NCBI GenBank assembly: GCA_977006965.1
Contig: OZ345371.1
Coordinates: forward strand, 310,001 to 374,000
Direction of reading: 5' to 3'
Source of the DNA: Phymatolithon calcareum
Taxonomy: Eukaryota; Rhodophyta; Florideophyceae; Hapalidiales
DNA: 64,000 nucleotides
Shown: positions 34,063 through 44,569 of the stretch, piece after piece
How positions within the stretch are numbered: position 1 is the stretch's first letter
Layout of the letters: every line of letters begins with the position of its first letter
Program-made: the position numbers and the translations under genes
Notes under the pieces: model-generated
Databases searched by the model: none
What the model was told of the DNA's origin: nothing
Seen by the model: the letters and a program-made list of their open reading frames with translations, nothing else

Positions 34063-34881
34063 GCGGTTTTGCACAGAATGGATGGCATTACGTTTTGTCC
34101 CAGTGGGCCTGATTGATGTTTCAAGTTCTGCAAAAGATGGTAAAGAACACCGCTGTGGCCACGATTAAGAACAGAAGAAAACATGGTTGATAGTTAATTG
34201 GCGTTAGAAGAAAGAACATGGAATTCAAAACTCTTGCGCCTGTGTTGGAGAGAGCTTACCTCGGATGCGTGCTTGTCCAGCTCAGCAGAAGAGGAAAGAG
34301 ATGTATTGCAAATTTTGCATCTGAAGCGAGGAGTGCGATTCATGTGCGCGCTGATTGAAAACTGGTGTTACAGTGGCCCGAGAGTGTTCCATCTCTGATG
34401 AAAAGCTCAATTGTGAGCCATGTCTAGTGCACTTGAACAGAATAAATGACGAGAATTGTTCAATTTGAGGTAGTTTTCCAGTGTAGTAGATCGCGTCACT
34501 GTATGATGCAGTGGGCTCAAAGCTTGAAATAAAATGGCTCAGCGTTCCTCAATTCTCTTGTACGTACTTGATCCAAAGACTGTACGAAATCGCAAAAATG
34601 GACCCGTTGCTTCGGCAAACGCACAACGGTACTGCAGTTCAGTTGGTTGGGAATAGAAAAGTTGCCCAATTTCCCTACTGTAAAACCAAATTATATTATT
34701 TTGCTGTATTCCTCTTTTGGGACTTATTTCAAATGGTGCAGTGGTACCACTACATTTGACTCTATCAGCAACCTGTCCTCAGTGTCAACGCAGAACAAGA
34801 TATCGCAATACTATGTCGAGCTTATGACGGCGCTGTGGCGGAACGACAACTTCCGTAACCCACGGGTGCGATTACTTCCCT

Positions 34882-34923
34882 CCGTTCCGCCTCATGTTTC
34901 TTGAGAAAAATGAGGCGGAACGG
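34882..34923. repeat. hairpin, 14-bp perfect arms
   Basis: Arms CCGTTCCGCCTCAT and ATGAGGCGGAACGG flank a 14-nt centre that can itself pair TTTC with GAAA. Only one mismatch interrupts the whole fold. No U-run follows on either strand, and the setting is eukaryotic, so a terminator is not implied. Confidence 0.7.
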
Positions 34924-35290
34924 GCTGATATCCGTCCAGATTATGACTTTCAGAAATGGCTCTATACCATGTGAAACAAAAAGAACGCTCGCACAATAAC
35001 TGAGGTGGACAGTGCATACGTGTTGTATCATCTGTTGTTCTACATTTGGAAGATGACACCTATTCATAGAACAGCCAACTGCAGCTACCATATCATCTCA
35101 GTGCACTGCTTGAGGAGGACGAACTGCCTATGCTTACTAGGAGAGCAATCTATCTCTTGAACTAAGGCCCCGTAAAATCGTTGATTTGGAGAAGCTGTTC
35201 AGCAGTTGTACGACAGAGGAAATTGCGGCTCTATCGCTGATCGATTTGTGTCTGCAAACTGGAATTGCAAGCGTCGTTCGGACAGCAGAC

Positions 35291-35337
35291 ACGATTTAGT
35301 GGAGTGCAAAAACCCATCTCTGGTCTCCTTCGGGACC
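35291..35337. repeat. short repeat shared with 51081-51127
   Basis: About 47 bp match the reverse complement of 51081-51127, and most of the differences are transitions. Both include a GGTCTC-CTTC-GRGACC stem-loop and, if translated, SGVQKP then SGLLRD. The family is unknown. Confidence 0.55.
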
Positions 35338-35423
35338 AGCGGACCGGAGAAGGGGATAACATGACCCGCATGTTACCCAGGTTTGCTTATCTCCCGCCTG
35401 CTGGAAATGCACAGCATTCGAAC

Positions 35424-35485
35424 TGTATCGCTGTGCAGCACTCCTAAGCTACATTTGTAGTTTGGGAGTGCTGCACAGCGATACA
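35424..35485. repeat. 62-nt hairpin, 21-bp perfect arms
   Basis: The left arm 35424-35444 and right arm 35465-35485 are perfect reverse complements (ends TGTATCGCTG and CAGCGATACA). The 20-nt centre also pairs CTAC with GTAG around ATTT, so nearly the whole segment folds. The perfection suggests a recent inverted duplication or selection on the structure. No flanking target duplication was evident. Confidence 0.75.
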
Positions 35486-35829
35486 TATTTATATGTGGAC
35501 AGAACGCTCCCCTCGCAATTAGTTACGTATTTATCGGCTATGGATTGTGAGTACCAACCAATAATTTAGACTTCACGTTAGATAGACCTTTGTACGACAT
35601 ATCTTCCATCGACATCAGTTCCGACCTTCCAAATATCAGTCTCCGCCGAGACTCTCCGCCATTGTCTTGAAGATTTCAGTGGCCTTATATCGTAGACTCA
35701 CGCGCTCAAAGCAAGGCCATTCCGTCGCTCTTTTCAGCTAAGGATGGGAGAAAAGAAAAAGTAAGTCGCCACTCATCCCCGGGCATATAGCGAATCGAAA
35801 CCACTCATATGCTCTTCTATTCTTCGCGA

Positions 35830-36600
35830 TGAGGATGAACACATTCTCGACATGTACAGAAGCGTCTCGAAAAATGCGGGGATTTTGCTGATGCGTGGAA
35901 ATGAAACGGTGAAGGAAATGGCGCTTCTTGCTGGAGCTGTCGGATCTTCATACGACGCGGAGGTTTTCGCTAGAGTTCATGCCTTCCAAGAAGCGCTGAA
36001 GCTCTCCTTTGCAACTAGAAGCAAAAGGAGCTGCATAGATGCTATTAGCAGACAGCCGTGAAGGTATGGGGAAAGAATGCGGAATCTTTGGGGCGTTATG
36101 GAGCAACTTATATCCGAGGAGATTTCGTTGAAGTCACTGCAGAATTCCAAGAAATAAATGTGTCGACAAATTAACAAAAAGAGCTAATTGCGAGTCAATC
36201 CTATTGGATTGTCAGAAGGTTCCTCTGAAACTCGAGGGAGCGAGATCATTCATTTGGCCGTCTTTTACGAGCTGAACCTGTCGCTATTCCGACACTGCCC
36301 CGAGAGCTGGTCAGGCAGGGAAACACAATGTCGTACGACAAAATGTGCAAAACCTGTAACTCTCTTTTCAACAAAACTGCTGAGCACCAGATTTTAACAT
36401 GTGGTGGACGTTCCGTCTCCAGACGTAAGTTTATTAGTAGAGTAGGAACAAAAAAGTAGATGAGCTATGCCGTGAGAGACCCTTAGCTATACTCAATTTT
36501 CTGAACAATGAGAAGCTGTTGCAGAACAGCTTTCGAAGCTCAACTTCAGCGTGAACGGTCTTTCCACAATAAAGAAGGAAAGAAAGAAATGCTCTTCTTT
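35830..36600 (+). mobile_element. I-like LINE fragment: RNase H and C-terminus
   Basis: The frame from 35852 gives GILLMRGNETVKEMALLAG and GSSYDAEVFA, the RNase H segment with its catalytic Glu, matching SSFDAEAYA of the minus-strand copy at 61.3-63.2 kb. After a gap and a frame change, KMCKTCNSLFNKTAEHQILTC gives the C-terminal Cys-Cys-His-Cys motif (C-x2-C-x9-H-x4-C), then GRSVSRRKFISRV. It ends in an A-rich tail (AATAAAGAAGGAAAGAAAG) near 36590. It is broken by frameshifts. Confidence 0.75.
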
Positions 36601-36829
36601 TGTGATAACTTTAACTAGTGCATTGCCGAGCGTGTGAGGTCCAGACTCTGTGTATCGATGTTAACGGCTCTTTGGCAAACTATAAGGAGATTCGTTGGTA
36701 GCTTTTTATTAAAAATCTTCCTTTCTTCTTCTTCTTTGAAACACAGGAGAATCTCGAGATTTACAGCTGTTTTTTATAATTCAGTTTTGAGGAGATTCAC
36801 TACATGGCTATCCTTCGCCGAACCTACTG

Positions 36830-37337
36830 GGGGAAATTGTACGTTTTTATTTTAGAAGCCCTCAACGCCGGCGCACGCCGACACCAGAGCAGCTTCGCAT
36901 TGCGCTGCAACCTTTCCAGGGAAGACTACAGCATATTGCCTCCATCATCACACCATCATCTCCTCTTTGCTCTTCGAGGTATCGAATATCCCTAGGTCCT
37001 CATCCTTGCCCTCGTAGTTCTTGCTTCTCTCCAGGTTCCGTTTTGCATGCAGGAGTCGCAACGCAAAATGTTCTCCTAATATCTTGCGCCTCAGCTCTGG
37101 TGGTGTGGTTCTGCATAGTGTTCGCATTCGATCATTATTCCGCTTAGCAAAATGGCCAACTTTTAGAGAGTAGAACAGTCTTTTTACTTGATCCACATGC
37201 GCTTGAATGGACTTCGACCACGGCGTCAGGTGCAGTGCGTATTCCTATCGGCATTGGATCAGGGTCTTATATATGGATATGCATTTTGTTGTCGTCAGTC
37301 CTTTAGCTGTGATGCCAATGTCCCGGAGGGTGAGGAG
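36830..37337 (-). mobile_element. LINE family L, 5'-truncated, 16-bp TSD
   Basis: The 16-bp direct repeat TTCGCCGAACCTACTG lies at 36814-36829 and 37338-37353. On the minus strand the copy covers part of the ORF2 C-terminal domain (RMRTLCRTTPPELRRKILGE, then RNLERSKNYEGKDEDL), then jumps to a 3' tail with GAAGC/GCTTC and CTC/GAG stems. This tail is the same as that of the full-length element at 53412-58802, ending AATTTCCCCC. Most of the late C-terminal domain is absent. Confidence 0.85.
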
Positions 37338-37389
37338 TTCGCCGAACCTACTGTTCACCCCTAGCCAAGCGTACTATCATACTCATCCT

Positions 37390-38170
37390 AGCCAAAACTA
37401 CTATTCATTCGTTTGTCATGCGCGCGCCACTCTCTCTGCAATTGATCCTTGTCGCAAGTAGCATCTCCGTCATCTCAGGCGGTAAGGTCGATGATTACGG
37501 AATGAGCCGTTTTGTCAATGTGTTTTCGTTTCGCCTCAACAATGTTATGGATGTTGGGCCTCCCCCATATCTGCGAAAAGTGGCCAGTGTTTTCGCACGA
37601 GGAGCTGTGATGGGCCCCCGTTTCTGACGGAAAGTTGGGCTTCTTGCCCTTGCAGCCCGGCTTAACGGCACCAAATCATCCTGTTCTAGCTGGTCTCCTG
37701 TGACTGCAACACGAGTGATGCTGCCCTCATGCTTCTTGACCCTCGTTCTCAACATCCACACGTCCCGAACCAGTGCTTGTCCCACGAGTCGAACGACACC
37801 CGATGCTACATCAAGCCCCTAGAAGCGTACAAAAGTGCAGCAAAAATTTGACTACATGGCCTCAGATGCTGGTCAAAGTGGCGGAAGGAGCATGTACCGC
37901 GGTAGTCGCTGTTAGCTGCCACATCGAATGGTGTTTCTTCGCTGCGAACAACACAGTTCAGCGTGCCACTTTCGATGACCTTGGGCTCCACAAGCAGCTT
38001 CTCCGCTAGGACGACTTTTTCCTGGTGCTTCTTGCGGAACTAAGGCGTGAGGAACTTGCCGTCCGTCATAATCTGTTGAGCCATGCTGTAGCACAAACTC
38101 CTTCGTTTCCATTATTTCAAAATGGTTAGTGCAGGAGCGTTGTGAGTTGAGCGTAGCAGACGAATAAGAC
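37390..38170 (-). pseudogene. MULE transposase remnant (SWIM, knuckle)
   Basis: On the minus strand: KVIESGTLNCVVRSEETPFD, then the SWIM region FRHFDQHLRPCSQIFAALLY with the C-x-H replaced by CSQ. After a frameshift come AVTGDQLEQDDL and a Lys-rich stretch with a degenerate zinc knuckle (SSCENTGHFSQ in another frame). A SWIM finger near the C-terminus is typical of MULE transposases. The DDE core is absent and frames are broken, so the copy cannot transpose itself. Confidence 0.7.
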
Positions 38171-38565
38171 ATCCAGCTTACACTGCGCCATCGTAATCGT
38201 AGTAAGTTTGGCTAGGGTTGGCCATGTAGTGAATTTATCCCACTTTTGGTGGCCATGTAGTGAGTTTCATCCTTCAGTTTTATTTAAAAGCCGGACAGAC
38301 TTCCGAAGATATGGGCAAAACTTCCTCCGATGCTACCTACCTCTTTGCAGATCACGAAGCACGCACGAGATTAGCCCTCGGGAAAACTTGGAATTTCTCA
38401 ATGGGATTGTTGGTGACTGGGCTCGAGCGCTTTCTGCCTTGCTATCTGCGAATCAATACAGGCTTTCTTCGTTCTCCTTATTTTCTTGAATTTGGAATTT
38501 ATTAAACGCCCTCAGAAACACTCATGAGACTGCAAAGGAGGTGCGTTTCAGCAGCTACTCTCTTG

Positions 38566-39785
38566 CAAAGCATTGGAAAAAATAATTGCTATTGTAATTA
38601 TTTAAATTATTGTTCCAATAATTTATTCCTGAGTCGCGCATATTTATTGTATTTATTGAGATCTTCGTGGTTACGACAATTATTTTATTTATTTGAAAGC
38701 ATTATTTACTCGAGAACGCTCGACTAAGTCTACGTTTCCGGGGGAGAATGACAGCATTTTGGCCCGACGATTATATTGTTTATTTGGGCCCGATGGTATT
38801 CTTGAACAGTAAAGTGACATGTTTGTCATCGATAGCACATGACTTGTCGGCTGCGGACTCCTCATTTAGGATTATGAAAACCATGGCAATCAACACAGTA
38901 CAACGGGAACTGCGTACCAGGCGAGCACCGTTTGGTAGCACCCAAGATGCCGCGAGTTTTCGGTAAGCATGTTCGCGATGAGTTTTTCACACAGTCGGAT
39001 CCCAACTCCGCTGTGTGGACTTGCAAATGTGGAACGCGACGGAAAGATTCTGGACGGGGCTACACCAATTTTGTGAGTCACGTTCAATCCGAGCATCCAA
39101 GCGACTTAAACGTTTTATGCGCTGAGAAAGAGTCGAGCACAAATACCTTACGAGTTTCGAAACCTATCTCTCTGTTTTATCCTCGCAAAACGTTGCATGC
39201 CCACGGCTGGCTAGAGTTTATCGTCAAAGGCCTGCTGCCGTTTACTGTCGCCGAGAACCCTATTTACACTGCCGCTTGTCGATTTGATTCCATGAGCTAC
39301 AAGACCGTCATGAAGTTCCTCGGTGGCCTCACGAAACACGTCGAATCGGAAATCTCACGTCGTCTTCCGTCGAACTTTGCTCTCGTTTTTGACTGTTGGA
39401 CCGCTGATAATACTCACTATGTCGCGATATTCGCTACCTTTCCGGCTAATACGAAACACGGATACGAGAAGTTTTTGTTGGGGTTTTCTCCTTTCGAAGA
39501 CGAAGAAGGACAGAGCGCGGCTAATCACTAAGAAGCGTTATTCCTGCAAATTTCGAGAAGCAGATGTTCCTTCATGCTAACTCAGATGTGTGGGGAATCG
39601 AAGACGTCAATGCTATCGTGACAGAAAGCAGCTAGATGGATCCAATAATTGGGAATAACCAGTTATTTATTCCTCACTGAACTTAAATACAATAATTTAT
39701 TCCTTCTGCGCTCAACAGTCTTGATATTTATTCTCGACACTGCGCGAGAAAAGAATAAAAATAAATAAATAATTCCAATGCTCTA
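38566..39785 (+). mobile_element. hAT transposon, 8-bp TSD
   Basis: The 8-bp direct repeat CTCTCTTG at 38558-38565 and 39786-39793 bounds a 1220-bp element with inverted ends CAAAGCATTGGAA and, reversed, TAGAGCATTGGAA. Eight-bp duplications and CA(A/G)AG ends are the hAT signature. Subterminal AT-rich TATTTATT repeats occur at both ends. It carries only the first part of a transposase gene, so it is an internally deleted copy. Confidence 0.9.
38947..39531 (+). pseudogene. hAT transposase N-terminal part
   Basis: The first in-frame ATG is 38947. Residues about 25-55 form a BED-type zinc finger (WTCKCGTRR, then FVSHVQSEHP). The start of the catalytic region follows: LVFDCWTADNTHYVAIFATF holds the first catalytic Asp expected in hAT enzymes, then FLLGFSPFEDE. 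It stops after 194 codons, whereas hAT transposases run to 600 or more, so the RNase-H-like core is largely missing. Close relatives are common in oomycete genomes. Confidence 0.75.
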
Positions 39786-39939
39786 CTCTCTTGTATCTTC
39801 GATCATCTACTCAAATCAGCGTATTCCGGATTAACATCGTAGCCCTAGCTGCAAAAAACCTCTCCCGAAAAAGGGCGGAGGGAAAAGCTTGGGATGCACT
39901 GGTCAGATTTCCTATGGGGTCAGGGTCGCAGCTCAATTG

Positions 39940-40746
39940 ACTGAATCTTCAAGAGTCTAATGTTGCCGAAATGGGAATTTGCTGTGCATATGATGCCAAA
40001 AGCAAAGCGATTGTGTTCGTCTATCGAATCTGCAGAAGGATTATTTTACAAGAATGTCTTCGGAAAGTATGCAGAGCATCGACGCGGCCGAATGCGAGTC
40101 CTGTGTCGACTAGAACCTCCAGAGATAAGAAGAAGACATCAAGCGGAAAGGATCTCCCTGCGCCTGCTACGGCATAAGAAGAACCTCGACGAGACAGAAG
40201 AATATTGTGGTAGAGAGGAGGAAATAATGGAAGCAGAAAAGGACGCAGAGTGTCTCAAGGAATCCGACGACTTGAAAAAAGATTTGCAAAAGGCGGAACA
40301 GGGAGCATTATCGAACAAGAGCCGAAGAAGAGAAATAATCAAAGTATGGGCACGGGAAGAAAATGGAAGTTCGGTGAGAATTCCCTTTGAATCGACCAAA
40401 CTACCAGGGATCATCTGCTTAAGGGACAGGACGACACGGCTGAGATTCCTGAGGCTGATATTTAATAGAGCGGCATTGTGGATAAAATCGATACTGAATG
40501 AGTACTGTGGTACCGAAGCGGAAATTGAGCTGGTTGCGCTCCAAAGCATTTTATCATCAGCGCAAGCGGGCCCTGACGTGGACGATGAGTGAAAACGACT
40601 CACAAATGCACTTTTTAGAAGAGAAATTTGAATTAAGGAGGCCATTAGTGACCAGACTACGCTACATTAGAAACGGCTGAGAAAGCAAGCCCTGTTATTT
40701 CTAGGTGAGGCGTTGGGAGCTTTTACATAAATCATTACATAACCGA
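39940..40746 (+). mobile_element. LINE family A copy inserted in family B, 7-bp TSD
   Basis: The direct repeat TCAATTG at 39933-39939 and 40747-40753 flanks the copy, and the empty site is seen in the family B tail (AGCTCAATTGGCGCC). The frame from 39960 gives MLPKWEFAVHM, FGKYAEHRRGRMRVLCRLEP, a long charged helix, IICLRDRTTRLRFLRLIF and SILNEYCGTEAEIEL. There is a stop at about 40590, shortly before the normal end. The tail shows AAAGC/GCTTT and CCC/GGG, ending TTACATAAATC. Confidence 0.85.
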
Positions 40747-40870
40747 TCAATTGGCGCCTTGTCTATTCCATGAAGAAGAGTAACGTATCTAGAGCTTCTT
40801 CCATAATATTAATATCCTCTTTGGTTAGCTGATATCTTCCGAAGTATTCCTCAAATTAGAGGATTTTGCC

Positions 40871-42615
40871 GATGCTATTAGTGATCATAAGAGGCCCAAT
40901 GTGTCTCCGTTAGACTTTTTTTTGCTTTGAAAAGTTCATATCTCTTTGTGTATGGAAACGGAGGCCATTGGATGAAAAATGTTTTGCTGCAATACATCTC
41001 CATCCCACCGTAAACATGTGAAAGGTTGCGAGGTACAGAATTTAGTGTTGGAAGTGTGTCGCTTGGAGCTTTAGTGGCAACACACTTCGTGTTAAAGTTT
41101 TATCTCCGTACGCTAGTACACGTGTCACTTGATTTGATAGATTTGTTTAGAGTTACTCGATCTCCGTCGTTGAAACGGCCCATACGAGTTTTCTTAAACT
41201 TTGGACCCGGGCCGAGACTCAGGTCTATATAGACTGAACCTGAGGTCGACCAAGTCAATAAACCAATGAACCCAAACAACACAACCTCTCCTGTTGCACT
41301 TATCTCATGTTTCCCATAACCTCCAACAGCAAAAAGCCTAAGGAAGAAGTGAGATAATACTACATCTTGAGTTAGGGACCACGGCAGAGGGCGAGAAGCA
41401 AAAAGGTTGATATTATACGTGAACTAGAACAGCAGTCATCCCTTTGTTGAGATACGCACATTTATTGCGTTTATTGCAGTAGTATTTATTGGACTGATTT
41501 CGCGATAGGTCTCTGTCGTGTTCAATAGGAACACAAGAGTTTACCCAGGTTTGGTGACGAAATCAGCGTAACAGAAACGATATAAAACCCCACTGCGAGT
41601 TCCTCACTGCGAGGAAACCCAAGCATCAAGAAGAAAACTGAAAATAATTAAGATTTCTAACACGAGCTAGTGCGCGTAATACCGAACGCCGGAGACGTTG
41701 TGTTCTACTCGTTGTGGACACAGCCATAAATTCATAGACTGTTTGGGTACTACAATCGTGGAACAGATTATCCTCCAAAGATCTTACCTTTTGGCAGTGA
41801 ATCTAGGACGAAAATCGCTGATATCGTCTACGTCATCTCGCCACTCGGAAAGCTTGCCTTCACTTGTTATCAGGCTGATATTAGACTATGTCATTACGTT
41901 CACTGGAGAAAGTTTGGCTAAGTCGATATTGGGGAGCTTTGTTCACCTGTATACCTGCAGCTATATCTAACCCAGACGAGTTTGATCGCATGACGAATAA
42001 TACATGAGTGCAAAGTGACACTCCAGAAGGAGCATTTGCTCCGGGGTCGGTGCTCAATCCCACAAAACTCCCACGAAGATTAAAAGGAAGACTGCAAGTG
42101 GCATGATGACTACTTTAGATGCGCAAGGAATGCTGAAAATCCATGAGCTTTATGCTTTGATGAGCCTAATAATGAGTAGCTCTTGTTAGCAAAATTAAAT
42201 GATTCTCATTCCCTCAATTGAGAGAAAATTTCCGTAATATAGACACTAGTAAGTTGCTTTCAATTTTTTTTGGCTCTAAGATACGTATTTAGCTAGCCTG
42301 ATGCTAGTAACACATTTAAAGAAATTATTACTGGGTGCTGAATATGTTGAAAATGAATCAACAAAGTGATAAGAAGCGAAACCGGAGATTGCTGCTAGAC
42401 CTCTTTCTGAACTTTCTGTCAACTTTGAGGACTTGACTTTAAAAGTAATCCTAAACGTGATAAGCTCGAACAGAAATTTCCATTTCTCGTCGAAAGGGTT
42501 CCATGAGACCAAGAAAAGCAATCAAAGTTGTGTGCGCCAACTCTTCGAAATCGTAGGCAAGATCTTGGTTACTTATTCTTGGAAAAATGTAGAGCTTCTA
42601 TGCGGTATATATAGT
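40871..42615. other. unassigned 1.7 kb, one hAT-end-like patch
   Basis: No gene recognised. At 41449-41500 the sequence GAGATACGCACATTTATTGC resembles the hAT subterminal stretch near 38632 (GAGTCGCGCATATTTATTG), so an old hAT end may lie here. The remainder is AT-rich with short frames. Confidence 0.4.
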
Positions 42616-43551
42616 CAGGGGAAAAGTAATAGAGGGGGAGTAAAACTGAAAATTGCAGTATCAAAAGAGTAATGGATAGAGACCCGTGCGTGTGCAGCAT
42701 ATTGTATGGGGTTTTTCGCCTGTTTCATATTATCTGCCAAAATGTTATACTGTCGACTGGTCATCGACCAATAGACGAGGAGCAGAAAATGGTGCCCAAG
42801 TCGTGTGCAGTAAAGCTAGCGAGCATCTGCTCGAGAAGAGATGATCAATTCGTAGGTTTTTCGATACAGTGGCGACGTGTATACTCCCTATAGGCATATT
42901 TTCTTTTCCTGGTTTTCTTAAGCACGCCTGTGAGACCTTCTGCTCTGGTCACTTCGCCTGACCTTCAACTGCATTCACGCTTGAGCTGCTTGCGTCGTCG
43001 TAGGTGTTGTCGTCGCATGCGATACGATCACCATCGCCAGCAGTTCTGGTGGGTACAAGTAGTTCCCAGTCATGGAGGCGGTCGCACAATGCTAGACCGC
43101 TCTCAAGAGTCAAGCCAATACGGGAGTTATCTGTGGAAGCGCTGCTGTCTGAGTCGGTCTCCGCGTTCTCCGTCTGTGAACGCAATGACACGGGCGCCCA
43201 ACCAGAATATGCATCCATATTGTTTGTCCGACTTGCAAAGCTGCCAAACACCTCCGCTGAAATTTTGAATTCAGCCGAAATCCGAACAAAGGCATTTCAT
43301 GCTGTATTGTGCACTGTCTCACGATATTCCCTATTTGCACTAATTTTCATCCATGCGACGAAGGAGAAGCCGAGTTGTCATATTACATCCACAAAGTGGA
43401 TGTAATATGATAAGCACGCTGAAATATTCTGTTTAACACTTATTAATATGATGCATATCTGGACCTACATACATGATGCACGTACATAGGGGACCCGTGA
43501 ATGCTATGATAGCCCCCTCAGTTTTACTCTCCCTCTATTACTTTTCCCCTG
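42616..43551. mobile_element. 936-bp TIR transposon, unknown superfamily
   Basis: Terminal inverted repeats of about 34 bp, with a single difference, start CAGGGGAAAAGTAATAGAGG at both ends. A 7-bp direct repeat, ATATAGT, flanks it (42609-42615, 43552-43558). The alternative reading is TCAGGGG ends with a 5-bp TATAG duplication. The near identity of the repeats points to recent movement. Inside are overlapping frames of 100-134 codons on both strands (43004-43405 plus, 42949-43251 minus) without a recognisable transposase, so it looks non-autonomous. CAGGG ends recall hAT, but that group makes 8-bp duplications. Confidence 0.8.
43378..43410. repeat. perfect 15-bp hairpin inside the TIR element
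   Basis: Arms TCATATTACATCCAC and GTGGATGTAATATGA are separated by three A residues. It lies about 140 bp from the right end of the 936-bp element and could be a subterminal structure. Confidence 0.75.
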
Positions 43552-44243
43552 ATATAGTCAAGCGAAATGAAACATGAGCACTAGCACACTTATACTCGAG
43601 AGCACAATCAAGGCAAGAGTCATGAATCGGAACCAGAAGCAAAGAGGTCGATCAGATCTGGATTGTGGGCCGCATGCATAAACGAAAACGCAGAGCTGAT
43701 CAAGAACAAGCTTCGCAATCTAAACTGCGCCCATTGCATAATATTTGTGCCCAGCAACACAATAAGACTCAGGAGCAGAGTCTTCGATATTGTAATTAAC
43801 CATATTGTCCCACGCGAATATCAAAAACAGTCCAATGATGAATCTACCTTGCGCACTGCCTTCAGAAATCGATTCCATGCTCGTATCGGCGTACACGTCG
43901 AGGTAGAACTTTTCTCTCCCGGTGACAGCCGAAGATGATACACATGGCTTGTAATATTTGCCGTACTTGATAAGTGCGTTGATGTGCAGAAGAAATCGTC
44001 CCGAGTTCGTGGCCATATGTGATGCAATGCGGAGTAGAACAGGCTGCGTCATGCGGCCTATGAAAAGAATCTTTCCGAGTACGCTTTTGTTCGAAGTCAC
44101 CTCATCGGTAGTCGCAGAATCTTTTCACGACCGAGTCAAGTGTCCCGGCGATTTCTGCGCCTCGTCTTCTATCTGTGGGGTTTGAAACGCAAAAGTTGGA
44201 ACAGCGGCTGTGGTCAAGATGTTCCCTGGCAAAAAGCCGAGGA

Positions 44244-44384
44244 CGCCGCGAAGCGGCGAGCTTTATAGAAAAAGAATTGGATCAAAGATGACTTGGAAGT
44301 ATGAGAAATGGATCAATGGAATAATCTGGAAGCCGCGAAGCGGCTTCCGTAGCGCAGGCGCCGCCACTGTAATTACTACAGTGG
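44244..44384. repeat. cluster of three small hairpins
   Basis: 44244-44258 (CGCCGC-GAA-GCGGCG), 44328-44348 (GGAAGCCGC-GAA-GCGGCTTCC) and 44364-44384 (CCACTGTA, five bases, TACAGTGG) are perfect inverted repeats. The first two share the same GAA loop and core. Only the first lies outside the small insertion that starts at 44273. Confidence 0.7.
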
Positions 44385-44569
44385 AAGCACTTTGTAAGCT
44401 GTAAGCAGTACGATATAACCAGCTGTAAGCAGTGGTTCTAGTGTTTGTCTTTGGTGATCCTTCATGGTGTAAGTATGCATGGAAAACTACGGTACTGTAA
44501 TGACTGTAATGCTATTTGTAAGGGATTGCTGTAAATAAAAGCTGTAATGATAAGTTGAAGGGAGCTGGT
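44273..44569. mobile_element. 297-bp insertion flanked by 11-bp direct repeats
   Basis: TTTATAGAAAA occurs at 44262-44272 and 44570-44580, on either side of a segment that separates copia RT from its RNase H end. The segment holds two hairpins, repeated CTGTAAGCAGT and CTGTAATG units and an AATAAA near its right end. It has no terminal inverted repeats and no protein. It may be a SINE-like or other small retroposed piece. Confidence 0.55.

Larger units (their letters stand above)
34063..35829. other. unassigned 1.8 kb with two strong hairpins
   Basis: No protein family recognised. The region is notable for long perfect inverted repeats at 34882-34923 and 35424-35485 and a short repeat shared with 51 kb (35291-35337), listed separately. 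Confidence 0.4.
36789..38272 (-). mobile_element. MULE copy A, 9-bp TSD, internally deleted
   Basis: The 9-bp direct repeat TTCAGTTTT at 36780-36788 and 38273-38281 bounds the element. The ends are inverted repeats (left GAGGAGATTCACTACATGGC; right, reversed, GGATGAAACTCACTACATGG), followed by shared CCTAGCCAA blocks. Inside, on the minus strand, are the transposase C-terminal SWIM and zinc-knuckle regions; the catalytic core is missing. A 5'-truncated LINE is inserted in the left terminal repeat (36830-37337), so the original length was about 960 bp. Confidence 0.85.
38480..40870 (-). mobile_element. LINE family B tail split by two later insertions
   Basis: Joining 40870-40747, 39939-39786 and 38565-38480 (minus) rebuilds the end of family B ORF2 (FGRYQLTKEDINI onward) and its complete 3' tail with AAACGC/GCGTTT and AATAAA. 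A hAT element sits in the first gap and a family A LINE in the second. The tail was therefore in place before both. The copy is 5'-truncated at about 40870. Confidence 0.85.

Noticed and set aside
34822-35091. minus-strand frame with IIWTDISPFRL, briefly considered a Tc1/mariner transposase piece
   Set aside because: Only one weak motif, no second catalytic residue and no inverted repeats; it also spans the 34882 hairpin.
35424-35485. hairpin as a transcription terminator
   Set aside because: No U-run follows and the window is eukaryotic.
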